Below, in pieces: positions 15,935 to 24,860 of a DNA stretch of 64,000 nucleotides. The notes beneath the pieces are model-generated. The model did no database searches. It saw only the letters and a program-made list of their open reading frames with translations, and was not told where the DNA came from. Source of the stretch: GCA-002708145 sp045562755 (GTDB lineage: Bacteria > Chloroflexota > Dehalococcoidia > Lucifugimonadales > Lucifugimonadaceae). The first letter of the stretch is position 1, and every line of letters starts with the position of its first letter. The stretch spans positions 1-64,000 of the forward strand of contig JBJKVF010000001.1 of NCBI GenBank assembly GCA_045562755.1. Reading direction: 5' to 3'. Both the position numbers and the translations under genes were made by a program.

Positions 15935-17131
15935 ATGGTAGAAAATTCACAGGATATTTCTGAAATTCAGAAAGATGTTGTGGCGCCTCTCGATCTTAGA
16001 TCTCTTTTTGTTGCTGGGGTGCATTTTGGGCATCCTACAAAGCGATGGAATCCAAAAATGGATAAGTACATTTATGGAAAGAGATCAAGTGCACATATCA
16101 TCGATCTAATCCAAACTATTGATTCAATTAAGGATGCAAAAAGCTTTATAGAAAAAATTGTTGGTGAAGGTGGAGAATGTTTAATGGTCGGGACAAAACC
16201 ACAAGCTCAAGAGATCATTAAGTCATATGCAGAAAAATCTGGTGCAATGTATATAAACCGTAGATGGTTGGGCGGCATGATGACTAATTTCAATACTATA
16301 CAGCATAGAATTGATAGGTTAGTGCATCTTGAAGAGGCATTTTCCAAAGGAAGTATCATTGCGCAAACAAAACGAGAAACTCTGAAACTATCAAATGAAC
16401 TAGAAAGATTAAAAAAGTTTTTTGGTGGGATAATGGAAATGCGAAAAGTTCCAGATGTATTGTTCGTTGTGGATATTACTGAAGAAGTTATTGCAGTTAC
16501 AGAAGCTGCTAAATTGGGTATTCCTGTAGTTGCAATGGTTGATACTAATTGTGACCCTGCCTTAATCAAATATCCTATTCCTTCTAATGATGATTCTATA
16601 AGGTCTATAGAACTAATAACAAAACATATTTCAGAGGCAGTTTTATCTGGAAAAGAAATTGCAAAAAAAGCATTCGAAGATAAACTAGCATCTGAGGCTA
16701 TATTAGAAGCTCAAGAAGCTGAGGCAAGATCTAAAGCACAGGCAAAAGCTGCTCAAAAAAGTTCCGGTTCAAATTCTAAAAATACTCAAGATAAGTCTGA
16801 CTCCAAACTGGAAGAAAAAAAACCTCTATCTAATAAAGCTAATACTAAACCTAGTTCAGATGAAGGTAACTTATCAAAATTAAAAGAGACTGACAAAGTT
16901 AAATCTGAAGTTTCAGCTAAGGCAAAAGAACCTAAGGCAAAAGAAGCTAAGGCAAAAGAACCTAAGGCAAAAGAAGCTAAGGCAAAAGAAGCTAAGGCAA
17001 AAGAACCTAAGGCAAAAGAACCTAAGGCAAAAGAACCTAAGGCAAAAGAACCTAAGGCAAAAGAACCTAAATCTTCAAAAAATAAAAAAACAGAAATACA
17101 ATCTTCTAAAGAAGATGAAAATAATGATTGA
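15935..17131 (+). CDS. rpsB: 30S ribosomal protein S2 with a long charged C-terminal tail
   Basis: Residues 1 to about 255 are standard S2 (LRSLFVAGVHFGHPTKRWNPKM, then MYINRRWLGGMMTNF and VPVVAMVDTNCDP). The remaining 140 residues are a low-complexity tail rich in Lys, Ala, Glu and Pro, including ten perfect KAKEP/KAKEA units. Normal bacterial S2 has about 230-260 residues, so the tail is a large extension. S2 sits on the back of the small subunit and is needed for S1-type binding. It leads an operon with tsf, pyrH and frr. Confidence 0.95.
   Translation: MVENSQDISEIQKDVVAPLDLRSLFVAGVHFGHPTKRWNPKMDKYIYGKRSSAHIIDLIQTIDSIKDAKSFIEKIVGEGGECLMVGTKPQAQEIIKSYAEKSGAMYINRRWLGGMMTNFNTIQHRIDRLVHLEEAFSKGSIIAQTKRETLKLSNELERLKKFFGGIMEMRKVPDVLFVVDITEEVIAVTEAAKLGIPVVAMVDTNCDPALIKYPIPSNDDSIRSIELITKHISEAVLSGKEIAKKAFEDKLASEAILEAQEAEARSKAQAKAAQKSSGSNSKNTQDKSDSKLEEKKPLSNKANTKPSSDEGNLSKLKETDKVKSEVSAKAKEPKAKEAKAKEPKAKEAKAKEAKAKEPKAKEPKAKEPKAKEPKAKEPKSSKNKKTEIQSSKEDENND
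16919..17068 (+). repeat. ten in-frame 15-bp tandem repeats in rpsB
   Basis: The unit AAGGCAAAAGAACCT, alternating with AAGGCAAAAGAAGCT, repeats ten times without interruption and encodes KAKEP or KAKEA. Unit order is P A P A A P P P P P. Such near-identity at DNA level points to recent expansion by slippage or recombination and predicts that unit number varies between strains. Confidence 0.9.
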
Positions 17132-17143
17132 GAGGCATAAAAA

Positions 17144-17650
17144 ATGTCAAAAGTTACAGCAACAGAGGTAAAAGAATTAAGAGATATTACAGGTGCGGGT
17201 TTTATGGATTGTAAGAAAGCTCTTGAAGAGGCAGAAGGAAATCAAGAATCAGCAATATCTATACTTAACGAGAAGGGTCTAGCTTCAGCTGCAAAAAAAG
17301 CCGATCGTTCTACTTCTGAGGGTTTAATCGTTTCTTACATACACACGGGTGGTAGAGTTGGAGCTATGGTTGAATTAAATTGTGAAACAGACTTTGTAGC
17401 TCGAACAGATGATTTTGAAATTTTAGGTAAAAATATCGCTATGCAAGTTGCGGCAATGGACCCAAAATTTTTAGATAATGACTCTACTGAAGATTCAGAA
17501 GAAAACGTAGATTCAAGTATGATTCTTATGGAGCAGGAATATATTAGAGATTCAAGCATGAAAATTTCTGATTTACTGAAAGAAAGTATTGGAAAACTTG
17601 GAGAAAATATAAAAATTAATCGTTTTTCTAGATTTGAATTAGGAAAGTGA
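17144..17650 (+). CDS. tsf: elongation factor Ts, short form
   Basis: The 168-residue protein has the UBA-like N-terminus (VKELRDITGAGFMDCKKALEE) and ELNCETDFVAR, the TDFV region that drives nucleotide exchange on EF-Tu. It lacks the long second dimerisation subdomain of the roughly 280-residue enterobacterial protein, as in the short EF-Ts of Thermus and some other deep-branching bacteria. It follows rpsB by 12 bases, the conserved bacterial order. Confidence 0.93.
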   Translation: MSKVTATEVKELRDITGAGFMDCKKALEEAEGNQESAISILNEKGLASAAKKADRSTSEGLIVSYIHTGGRVGAMVELNCETDFVARTDDFEILGKNIAMQVAAMDPKFLDNDSTEDSEENVDSSMILMEQEYIRDSSMKISDLLKESIGKLGENIKINRFSRFELGK

Positions 17651-17666
17651 TATAGAAGGTGTGAAA

Positions 17667-18389
17667 ATGACAAAACCCGAATATTCAAAGATAATTTTGA
17701 AGATGTCTGGTGAGTCTTTTAAGGGTCCTAAAGAATTTGGAATGGATTCTAAAACTTTGAAGTTTATTGCATCAGAAATTCTTTCAATTTTAGAACTAGA
17801 TGTACAAGTTGGCATAGTTGTTGGTGGAGGAAATATTTGGCGAGGTGCAGATTATGAACAGACAGGAATGGATAGATCAACGGCAGATTTTGCTGGAATG
17901 CTTGCTACAATAATGAATGCACTTGCTCTTCAGGATGCTCTTGAAAATGAAGGTATGATTGTTAGAACACAATCTGCTTTATCAATTCCATCAGTTGCTG
18001 AATCATATATTAGGCGAAGAGCTATTCGTCATATGGAAAAAGGTAGGGTGGTGATATTTGCAGGAGGAACAGGTAATCCCTATATGACAACAGATACAGC
18101 TGCGGCATTAAGGGCATTAGAAATTGGTTCTGATGCATTAATTATGGCAAAAAATGGGATAGATGGAGTGTACGATTCAGATCCATTAGTTAATCCTAAA
18201 GCAAAAAAATTCACTCAAATTACACATCATGAGGCTATCTCAAAAAGGCTAAAAGCATTGGATAGTACTGCTCTTTCTCTTTGTATGGATAACTCTTTGC
18301 CTATAGAAGTATTCAATATGTTCAATAAAGGAAATTTAAGATCTGTAATTTCAGGTAACAAAATTGGAACAAGGATAATCGTAAAGTAA
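17667..18389 (+). CDS. pyrH: UMP kinase
   Basis: The 240-residue amino-acid-kinase-fold enzyme has ILKMSGESFKG, VGGGNIWRG, the RRAIRHMEKGRVVIFAGGTGNP segment and TDTAAALRALEIGSDALIMAKNGIDGVYDSDP. It makes UDP from UMP for RNA and cell wall precursors and is usually feedback-controlled by UTP. A GTG at 17661 would add two residues, but AGAAGG at 17654-17659 is correctly spaced only for the ATG at 17667. It lies between tsf and frr as in many bacteria. Confidence 0.94.
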   Translation: MTKPEYSKIILKMSGESFKGPKEFGMDSKTLKFIASEILSILELDVQVGIVVGGGNIWRGADYEQTGMDRSTADFAGMLATIMNALALQDALENEGMIVRTQSALSIPSVAESYIRRRAIRHMEKGRVVIFAGGTGNPYMTTDTAAALRALEIGSDALIMAKNGIDGVYDSDPLVNPKAKKFTQITHHEAISKRLKALDSTALSLCMDNSLPIEVFNMFNKGNLRSVISGNKIGTRIIVK

Positions 18390-18401
18390 CAAGGAGTAAA
18401 T

Positions 18402-18959
18402 ATGCTTGATGAAAATTTAATTGAATTAGACTCAAAAATGAAAATTTCTTTTGATGTTTTTTTAAAAGACCTTAGCGGTATGAGAACAGGGAGAGCTTCA
18501 ACTGGATTAGTAGAAAATATATCTGTTGATTATTTTGGTTCAGAAATGCCTCTAAATCAGTTAGCTCAAATAAATGTAGGAGATGCTAGATTAATTGTGA
18601 TACAAGTATGGGATAAAAATGCTGTAGATTCAATAAGCAAAGCTATACAAAATTCTGATCTAAATTTATCACCAAATGTAGATGGAGACTTAATAAGACT
18701 TAATCTTCCCCCACTAACTGAAGAAAGAAGAAGAGATTTAGTCAAGGTAATTAAAACGAGAGGTGAAGAATGTAAACTTTCTATTAGGTCAGCTAGAAGG
18801 GATTCTCAAGAATTTATTAGAAAAGTTGAAAAAGATGGATCTGCATCTCAAGATGATTGCCAACGTTCTCAAAAAAAACTTCAAGATATTACTGATTCAT
18901 ATGTAAAAAAAATTGACGAAGAAATAAAGAATAAAGAATTAGAAGTAATGCAAGTATAA
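18402..18959 (+). CDS. frr: ribosome recycling factor
   Basis: The 185-residue protein matches the family over its full normal length: LSGMRTGRASTGLVENISVDYFG, the hinge, LPPLTEERRRDLVKVIK and the closing helix. With EF-G it splits the post-termination ribosome. GGAG precedes the ATG. It follows pyrH by 12 bases and is separated from uppS by one base, so the operon runs on. Confidence 0.95.
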   Translation: MLDENLIELDSKMKISFDVFLKDLSGMRTGRASTGLVENISVDYFGSEMPLNQLAQINVGDARLIVIQVWDKNAVDSISKAIQNSDLNLSPNVDGDLIRLNLPPLTEERRRDLVKVIKTRGEECKLSIRSARRDSQEFIRKVEKDGSASQDDCQRSQKKLQDITDSYVKKIDEEIKNKELEVMQV

Positions 18960-18960
18960 A

Positions 18961-19683
18961 ATGGTCGATTCAAAGGATGATAAAGTAGCTGATTCAATGG
19001 TCATTCCTAACCATGTAGCTATAATCATGGATGGTAATGCTAGATGGGCTGAATCAAAAAACTTAGACCTTTCAGATGGGCATATTGCAGGATATAAAAA
19101 TATAAGACAAGTAGTAATCTCTATGAAAAATATGGGTGTAAAATTTGTTACATTATATGCTTTTTCTACAGAAAATTGGAATAGACCTAAAGGTGAAGTT
19201 GATTCATTATTTGACCTAGCTATTTCTACTATTAATGAAGAAACTAAAGAATTAAATAAAAATAATGTAAAAATTTTACATTTGGGTCGTACAGATCGTA
19301 TAAAAGAATCATTGAAGAAAAAAATTCAAAGTGCTATTGATATAACTCAAAATAATACAGGCATAACATTATCAATCGCATTTGATTATGGAGGTAGAGA
19401 CGAAATCGTTAATGCTGTAAATAAAATAATTTATCTCAAAGAGTATAAAGATTCAATTGATGAAGAGGTATTTGCTAGGAGTTTATATTCCTCAAATTTA
19501 CCAGACGTTGATTTTCTAATAAGAACAGGTGGAGAATATAGAATTAGTAATTTTTTATTATGGAAAATAGCTTATTCAGAGTTATATTTTACGCCAATTT
19601 TTTGGCCAGATTTTTCAGAAGAAGAAATCAGATCTGCATTTTTAGAATACTCAAAAAGACAGCGAAGATTTGGTACTAGATAA
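18961..19683 (+). CDS. uppS: undecaprenyl diphosphate synthase (cis-prenyltransferase)
   Basis: The 240-residue protein has PNHVAIIMDGNARWA with the catalytic aspartate in MDGN, FVTLYAFSTENWNRPKGEV, and the end RTGGEYRISNFLLWKIAYSE. It adds isopentenyl units in cis to give the lipid carrier of peptidoglycan synthesis. The family usually reads MDGNGRWA; here the glycine is alanine. Its start directly follows the frr stop. Confidence 0.94.
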   Translation: MVDSKDDKVADSMVIPNHVAIIMDGNARWAESKNLDLSDGHIAGYKNIRQVVISMKNMGVKFVTLYAFSTENWNRPKGEVDSLFDLAISTINEETKELNKNNVKILHLGRTDRIKESLKKKIQSAIDITQNNTGITLSIAFDYGGRDEIVNAVNKIIYLKEYKDSIDEEVFARSLYSSNLPDVDFLIRTGGEYRISNFLLWKIAYSELYFTPIFWPDFSEEEIRSAFLEYSKRQRRFGTR

Positions 19684-19707
19684 CAATTTAAATTTTAGGA
19701 AATATAT

Positions 19708-20544
19708 TTGAAAAATAGAATAATATCATCTCTTATTGGAATTCCTATAATATTTTCTTTGATCATATGGAATATTATTGGTTTGCTTGCATTATGCTCA
19801 ATAATTAGCTTCATTTCTGCTTATGAAATTTATAAAATGCTTATTTTGAAAAAACAGACAAAATTAAAGAAAAGTATTATTTTAGTAAATATAATATTAA
19901 CAACTCTAGTGCCTTTAATTTTTTCAATATTATTTATTAATTTTTGGGATGTATCTTATAGTTTACTGATTTCTGTTTATGTTCTTATTACATCGCTTTG
20001 TATTCTTATTTTTGTAACAGCTTTACCTTATAACAATGAAATATTTTTAAAAATTGGTTTTTGGAAATTTTGGATATATTCAGCTTTTATTGGTTTTGGG
20101 ATTGCTCATTTCCCATTACTTTATCATCTTGAATCATACGGCTTAGAGTTAACATTGATTCTTATTTCATTAACCTTTACTTTTGATGTATTTGCATTAT
20201 TTATTGGAAGAAAGTTTGGTAAAACTAAGATTTTCCCAAAAATAAGTCCTAATAAATCACTTCAGGGCTACCTTGGAGGGTTATTTTCATTATTTCCCAT
20301 GCTATATTTTCTACAAACCGTTTTTAATATCTCTATTATGTTACATATCTCTATTATGGTAATAATTCTAATTAGTTTTTCTTCTCTATTAGGAGATTTA
20401 TACGAATCATATATGAAGCGAAAAGCTGAAATTAAAGATAGTGGTTCTATTATTCCAGGTCATGGTGGGATACTAGATAGAACTGATAGTATACTTATGA
20501 ATGTTATAGTTTTCTATTGGTTGGTGATATGGCTAAAAATTTAA
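19708..20544 (+). CDS. cdsA: phosphatidate cytidylyltransferase (CDP-diglyceride synthase)
   Basis: The 278-residue membrane protein has about seven hydrophobic segments and the CdsA signature near the end, PGHGGILDRTDSI, preceded by SLLGDLYESYMKRKAEIKDSG. It makes CDP-diacylglycerol, the branch point of phospholipid synthesis. The TTG start at 19708 has AGGA seven bases before it. It overlaps dxr by 16 bases and belongs to the long rpsB-ispG unit. Confidence 0.92.
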   Translation: MKNRIISSLIGIPIIFSLIIWNIIGLLALCSIISFISAYEIYKMLILKKQTKLKKSIILVNIILTTLVPLIFSILFINFWDVSYSLLISVYVLITSLCILIFVTALPYNNEIFLKIGFWKFWIYSAFIGFGIAHFPLLYHLESYGLELTLILISLTFTFDVFALFIGRKFGKTKIFPKISPNKSLQGYLGGLFSLFPMLYFLQTVFNISIMLHISIMVIILISFSSLLGDLYESYMKRKAEIKDSGSIIPGHGGILDRTDSILMNVIVFYWLVIWLKI

Positions 20545-21659
20545 TTAATATTGCTATTCTAGGTTCAACTGGATCTATTGGAACTCAGGCCTTAGAAATA
20601 ATTAAGTGTTTTCCTGAAAAATTTAATGTTTTAGCCTTAGTTAATAATAATAATTCTAAAATTCTTGAGAAACAGATTAAATTTTTTAGACCAAAATATG
20701 TTTTTACAAACTCAAAAATAAATTATGCTGATTTAGGTATAAAAAAATTAACTATAAACGAAATTTGTTCTAACCCTGAAATTGATATTGTAATTGCTGG
20801 TATATCTGGAATTGAATCAACTTCTTCAGTTTATACATCGATTAAACATGGAAAAGATGTTTTACTTGCTAGCAAAGAAGCAATAGTAATAGCTGGGGAA
20901 ATTCTAAAAAAAGAAGCAAAAATATCTGGCAGTAACATATTACCTATTGATAGTGAACCATCAGCAATATGGCAGTGTATAAATGGTGAAGTATCAACTC
21001 CTAGTAAAATTATTATAACTGCTTCGGGTGGAGCATTTAGAGGCTCTAAGTGGTCAGAATTATCCAATGTAACTCCCTCTCAAGCTTTAAATCATCCTAC
21101 TTGGAAAATGGGAAAGAAAATTACTATTGATTCTGCAACATTAATGAATAAAGCTTTTGAAGTTATAGAATCAAAAATATTATTTGATATACCCTACGAA
21201 AATATTGATGTAACTATTCATAAACAGAGTATTGTTCATTCTATGGTTCAATTTGAAGATGGTGTAATTAAGGCTCAATTGGGTGCTACTAATATGGGAA
21301 ATCCAATTCAATATGCAATGTTTTATCCAGAAAGAATAAAAAATTCTAATTTACCAGGAATAGATGGATCTGATTTAGGTACTTTAAATTTTGAAAAATT
21401 ATCTCCGGAAAATTATCCTTGCTATAAGATTGCATTAGATTACGCTAAAATAGGTGGCTCTTATATGTCAATATTATCTGGAGCTGATGAAGCTGCAGTT
21501 GAATTATTTCTAAAAAATAAAATCAAATTTACAGATATATACACAATAATTGAAGAAGAACTAATAAATCACGATTTATTACAAAATCCTAATTTTAATG
21601 ACTTGATTAGTTTAGCAAAGCAAACTTACGATAAAATAATTAGTAAATATAATAATTAG
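20529..21659 (+). CDS. dxr: 1-deoxy-D-xylulose 5-phosphate reductoisomerase
   Basis: The protein begins NIAILGSTGSIGTQALEII, the NADPH loop, and holds LASKEAIVIAGE, the metal site PIDSEPSAIWQ and TLMNKAFEVIES. It makes MEP, the second step of the non-mevalonate isoprenoid pathway. A TTG at 20517 lies in frame, but the ATG at 20529 with GGTGAT in front gives the normal N-terminus (376 residues). It overlaps the end of cdsA, the standard gene order. Confidence 0.94.
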   Translation: MAKNLINIAILGSTGSIGTQALEIIKCFPEKFNVLALVNNNNSKILEKQIKFFRPKYVFTNSKINYADLGIKKLTINEICSNPEIDIVIAGISGIESTSSVYTSIKHGKDVLLASKEAIVIAGEILKKEAKISGSNILPIDSEPSAIWQCINGEVSTPSKIIITASGGAFRGSKWSELSNVTPSQALNHPTWKMGKKITIDSATLMNKAFEVIESKILFDIPYENIDVTIHKQSIVHSMVQFEDGVIKAQLGATNMGNPIQYAMFYPERIKNSNLPGIDGSDLGTLNFEKLSPENYPCYKIALDYAKIGGSYMSILSGADEAAVELFLKNKIKFTDIYTIIEEELINHDLLQNPNFNDLISLAKQTYDKIISKYNN

Positions 21660-21676
21660 TCATGTAAAATATTATT

Positions 21677-23311
21677 ATGTCAGAAACTTTTATCTTAGGA
21701 ATTTTTACATTTATTTTAGTACTTGGCCCTCTCGTGATATTACATGAGCTAGGTCATCTTATTACGGCCAGGAAATTTGGAGTAAAGACATTAGAATTTG
21801 GATTTGGATTTCCTCCAAGGCTATTTTCATATTGGACGGGTAACACCGTAATCTATAAAGATGAAAAATCAGTTTTTCCTTTCCAAGTAGGATCTATTAT
21901 TTCCGTCATATATAATGATTCTGGCGATAATATAATTCTCGAAAGAATAAAAAATTATGAAAAAAAAGACGATTCCTCAGCCTCATCAGGTGAAAAAGTA
22001 ATAATTGGTAAAATAAAATCAATTTCATCTAATAGTTTTGTTGTTGCAGATATGATGTGGTCTTTTAATCTCCTCCCCCTTGGTGGTTTTGTAAGGATGG
22101 TTGGAGAAGAAAATTCTTCTGCAACTGGATCTCTTGCAAGTAAGACGAAACTTCAAAGAATTATTGTTATGTCAGCAGGTGCGATTATAAATCTGATAAT
22201 CCCTTTTATTCTTTTGACAACAATATTTATGATTCCTTCCGAAAAAGAAGTATCAGACGTAACCATTGTTTCTGTTTTCCCTGATTCTCCAGCATCTTTA
22301 GCGGGTTTGAGATCGGGAGATAAAATTATAAAAGTAGATAATAGAGATATAAATTCTATACAAAATCTCCAACAATCTGTGATGGTTAAACTTGGTTCAG
22401 AGTCAACTTGGGAGATTGAAACAGGTATTCCTAATCTATTTGCACGTCCGTCAGAAAATATGTATCAATACTCTGGGGATGTTAAAAAAATTAAATTGAT
22501 ACCAAGATGGAATCCTCCAAAGAAGCAAGTTGTTGAAAATGTTTATGATGAAAGTAAAGAAATTTCAGTTAATGATGCTAGAGCTTATAATTCTGATGCA
22601 GGAATAAATAATATATTAAGAGTTGTTTCTAAAATTAATGATCCCAATAGCGAAATAGAGCTTTTAGATGCCCAGAAATATATAGATTCAATAAGTCTAA
22701 ATGATCAAATTAATATTGTTAATTCTATAACTAATCCATCAAATCAAATTCTTGTTAATACTGCAAGAGCTATTAATAATCTTTTAGGTTCTACCACACT
22801 TATACAAGAAGGAGCAACTGGGGTTCAAATAAGAAACACAAATACTATTAAGAAAAATTCTGGAGAGAATATTCTTAAGGCATTTTTAAATGCTAAAAAT
22901 CAAATTTTTGATACTTTGATATTGACTAAGAATGCAGTTTTTTCAAACTTTCAAGATAGCAGTATTCCTCAGTTTGAGGGACCACAAACTGTAGGGCCAA
23001 TAGGAATAGGTCAGTTAACGGGAGAAATAGCTGTATCGGAAAATTCTTTTTACGATAAAGTAATTTGGTACTGTTCACTAGCAGCAACTTTGAGTTTATC
23101 TCTAGGAATAATAAACTTATTACCTATACCTGCTCTTGATGGAGGTAGAATTTTATTTGTTGTTATAGAGATTATAAGAGGAGGAAAAAAAATATCACCA
23201 GAAAGGGAAGGTTTAGTTCATTTATTAGGTTTTATACTATTATTATCTCTAATTGCCGTTATTTCCATTCAAGATATTACAAGAATAGTCAGTGGGGATA
23301 GGATTTTTTAG
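21677..23311 (+). CDS. rseP: RseP-type site-2 membrane metalloprotease, enlarged
   Basis: The zinc motif HELGH is at 23-27, and the third ligand is in NLLPIPALDGG (LDGG at 487-490). A PDZ domain (FPDSPASLAGLRSGDKIIKVD) lies between. At 544 residues it is longer than the usual 350-450. One insert sits between YWTGN and FNLLPLGGFVRMVGE (about residues 57-130) and a second polar stretch of about 120 residues follows the PDZ domain. It cleaves membrane-embedded substrates such as anti-sigma factors or signal peptides. It lies between dxr and ispG, a conserved setting. Confidence 0.9.
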   Translation: MSETFILGIFTFILVLGPLVILHELGHLITARKFGVKTLEFGFGFPPRLFSYWTGNTVIYKDEKSVFPFQVGSIISVIYNDSGDNIILERIKNYEKKDDSSASSGEKVIIGKIKSISSNSFVVADMMWSFNLLPLGGFVRMVGEENSSATGSLASKTKLQRIIVMSAGAIINLIIPFILLTTIFMIPSEKEVSDVTIVSVFPDSPASLAGLRSGDKIIKVDNRDINSIQNLQQSVMVKLGSESTWEIETGIPNLFARPSENMYQYSGDVKKIKLIPRWNPPKKQVVENVYDESKEISVNDARAYNSDAGINNILRVVSKINDPNSEIELLDAQKYIDSISLNDQINIVNSITNPSNQILVNTARAINNLLGSTTLIQEGATGVQIRNTNTIKKNSGENILKAFLNAKNQIFDTLILTKNAVFSNFQDSSIPQFEGPQTVGPIGIGQLTGEIAVSENSFYDKVIWYCSLAATLSLSLGIINLLPIPALDGGRILFVVIEIIRGGKKISPEREGLVHLLGFILLLSLIAVISIQDITRIVSGDRIF

Positions 23312-23312
23312 T

Positions 23313-23576
23313 TTGAAAATTTCCAAAGATTATCGAAATCAGATTATCACTGCACTACTTTTTTCTTTTTTGGTAATAATTACATTTTTAGTTAAGTTTT
23401 TCTTTACAAATACTAATATTGTTGATAAATTTCTTTTTTATCAATCAATTTTAATATTAGTTTGGATTCCTATAATTTTTTATAACTATAAAAAAATAAA
23501 CCTCAAAATTAAGAATTTTTTGATAGTATTAGTTGGTATATATGTACTGTTCAGTTTTATATATTTTATGGTCTAA
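23313..23576 (+). CDS. small three-helix membrane protein between rseP and ispG
   Basis: The 87-residue product is basic at the N-terminus (MKISKDYRNQ) and has three hydrophobic segments separated by short loops (TNTNIVDKF and YKKINLKIKN). I do not recognise a family. An in-frame GTG at 23292 inside rseP has no ribosome-binding site, while AGGA precedes the TTG at 23313, directly after the rseP stop, so I start there. Its place in the operon suggests a membrane or envelope role. Confidence 0.65.
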   Translation: MKISKDYRNQIITALLFSFLVIITFLVKFFFTNTNIVDKFLFYQSILILVWIPIIFYNYKKINLKIKNFLIVLVGIYVLFSFIYFMV

Positions 23577-23596
23577 TTTTTTGTTGGGAATTAAAT

Positions 23597-24814
23597 TTGC
23601 TTAAGAAAAGAAAAATAACAAATCAAGTAAATGTAGGAAATGTTAAGATTGGCGCGAATAATCCTGTAGTTGTTCAATCAATGACTGATACAGATACTGC
23701 AAATATTGAATCAACAGTTAAACAGGTAAAGTTGCTTGCTGAGGCTGGCAGTGAAATAGTGCGTGTAACAGTAAATAATGATAGTTCAGCTAAATCTGTA
23801 AAAGAAATTATTTTACGGTTAAAAGATTTAGGAATAGATGTGCCAATAGTTGGAGATTTTCATTTTATTGGGCATAGATTATTGACTAATTATAAAGATT
23901 TAGCTCAAAGTTTATCTAAATTCAGAATAAATCCCGGAAACGTAGGAAGAGGAAATAGAAGAGACGAAAACTTTTCACAATTTATAAACATAGCAAAAGA
24001 ATACAATAAACCTGTAAGAATAGGGGTTAATGCAGGAAGTTTAGACCCAGAAGTTTTAGCTTTAAAAATGGATAAAAACTCTAGGTTGAAAAATCCTTTG
24101 AGTTCTGAACTCGTTGAAAATCAAGCTTTGGTTGAAAGTGCTCTGTCTAGCGCTGAAGCTGCAATTGATATGGGGCTTAATGAAAATAATATTATTATTT
24201 CATGTAAAGTTTCTAGATTGAATCAGATGGTTGCTGTATACAGAGAGCTTTCAGAAAAGTCCCCATTTCCCTTACACCTAGGTCTAACTGAGGCAGGTAT
24301 GGGACAAAAAGGAGTAGTTTCCACAACCGCTGCTCTAAGTATTTTATTGGAGTCAGGCATAGGTGATACCATAAGAGCTTCATTAACACCAGAGATTGGT
24401 GGTGATAGGGCAAAGGAAGTTCGTTTATGCCAAGATATTCTTCAGTCTCTAGGTATTCGTCGTTTTAGGCCTGCAGTTACAGCATGCCCAGGATGCGGTA
24501 GGACTACATCAACATTTTTTAGAGAGTTAGCTCAGGAAATCCAATCTCATATTGATATTCGTTTACCAGAGTGGAAGTCTAGGTACCCTAACTCAAACAC
24601 TTTAGAAGTTGCGGTTATGGGTTGTGTTGTTAATGGACCTGGAGAGTCTAAAGCAGCAAATATTGGAATTTCACTTCCTGGGTCAGGAGAAGATCCTAAG
24701 GCACCTGTATTTATAGATGGTCAAAGGGCGAAATTTTTATCAGGCTCATCAATTGCAAAAGATTTTATTGGTCTAGTTGATGATTATGTAGATAGTAAAT
24801 TCGGATCTAACTAA
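23597..24814 (+). CDS. ispG: 4-hydroxy-3-methylbut-2-enyl-diphosphate synthase (flavodoxin or ferredoxin)
   Basis: The 405-residue enzyme has the TIM-barrel part with VVQSMTDTDT and ADFHFIGH-like VGDFHFIGH, and the C-terminal [4Fe-4S] part with CPGCGRTTSTFFREL and VMGCVVNGPGES. It converts MEcPP to HMBPP in isoprenoid synthesis, taking electrons from a reduced ferredoxin or flavodoxin. The start is TTG at 23597 with GGGA upstream. It closes the rpsB-to-ispG unit. Confidence 0.94.
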   Translation: MLKKRKITNQVNVGNVKIGANNPVVVQSMTDTDTANIESTVKQVKLLAEAGSEIVRVTVNNDSSAKSVKEIILRLKDLGIDVPIVGDFHFIGHRLLTNYKDLAQSLSKFRINPGNVGRGNRRDENFSQFINIAKEYNKPVRIGVNAGSLDPEVLALKMDKNSRLKNPLSSELVENQALVESALSSAEAAIDMGLNENNIIISCKVSRLNQMVAVYRELSEKSPFPLHLGLTEAGMGQKGVVSTTAALSILLESGIGDTIRASLTPEIGGDRAKEVRLCQDILQSLGIRRFRPAVTACPGCGRTTSTFFRELAQEIQSHIDIRLPEWKSRYPNSNTLEVAVMGCVVNGPGESKAANIGISLPGSGEDPKAPVFIDGQRAKFLSGSSIAKDFIGLVDDYVDSKFGSN

Positions 24815-24860
24815 ATATTATTTAATTCCTTTTTAACTATTAAGTAGTATATTTATTAAT

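Noticed and set aside
16919..17068. CRISPR-like or satellite array
   Set aside because: The 15-bp units are contiguous, in frame and encode the S2 tail; no spacers exist.
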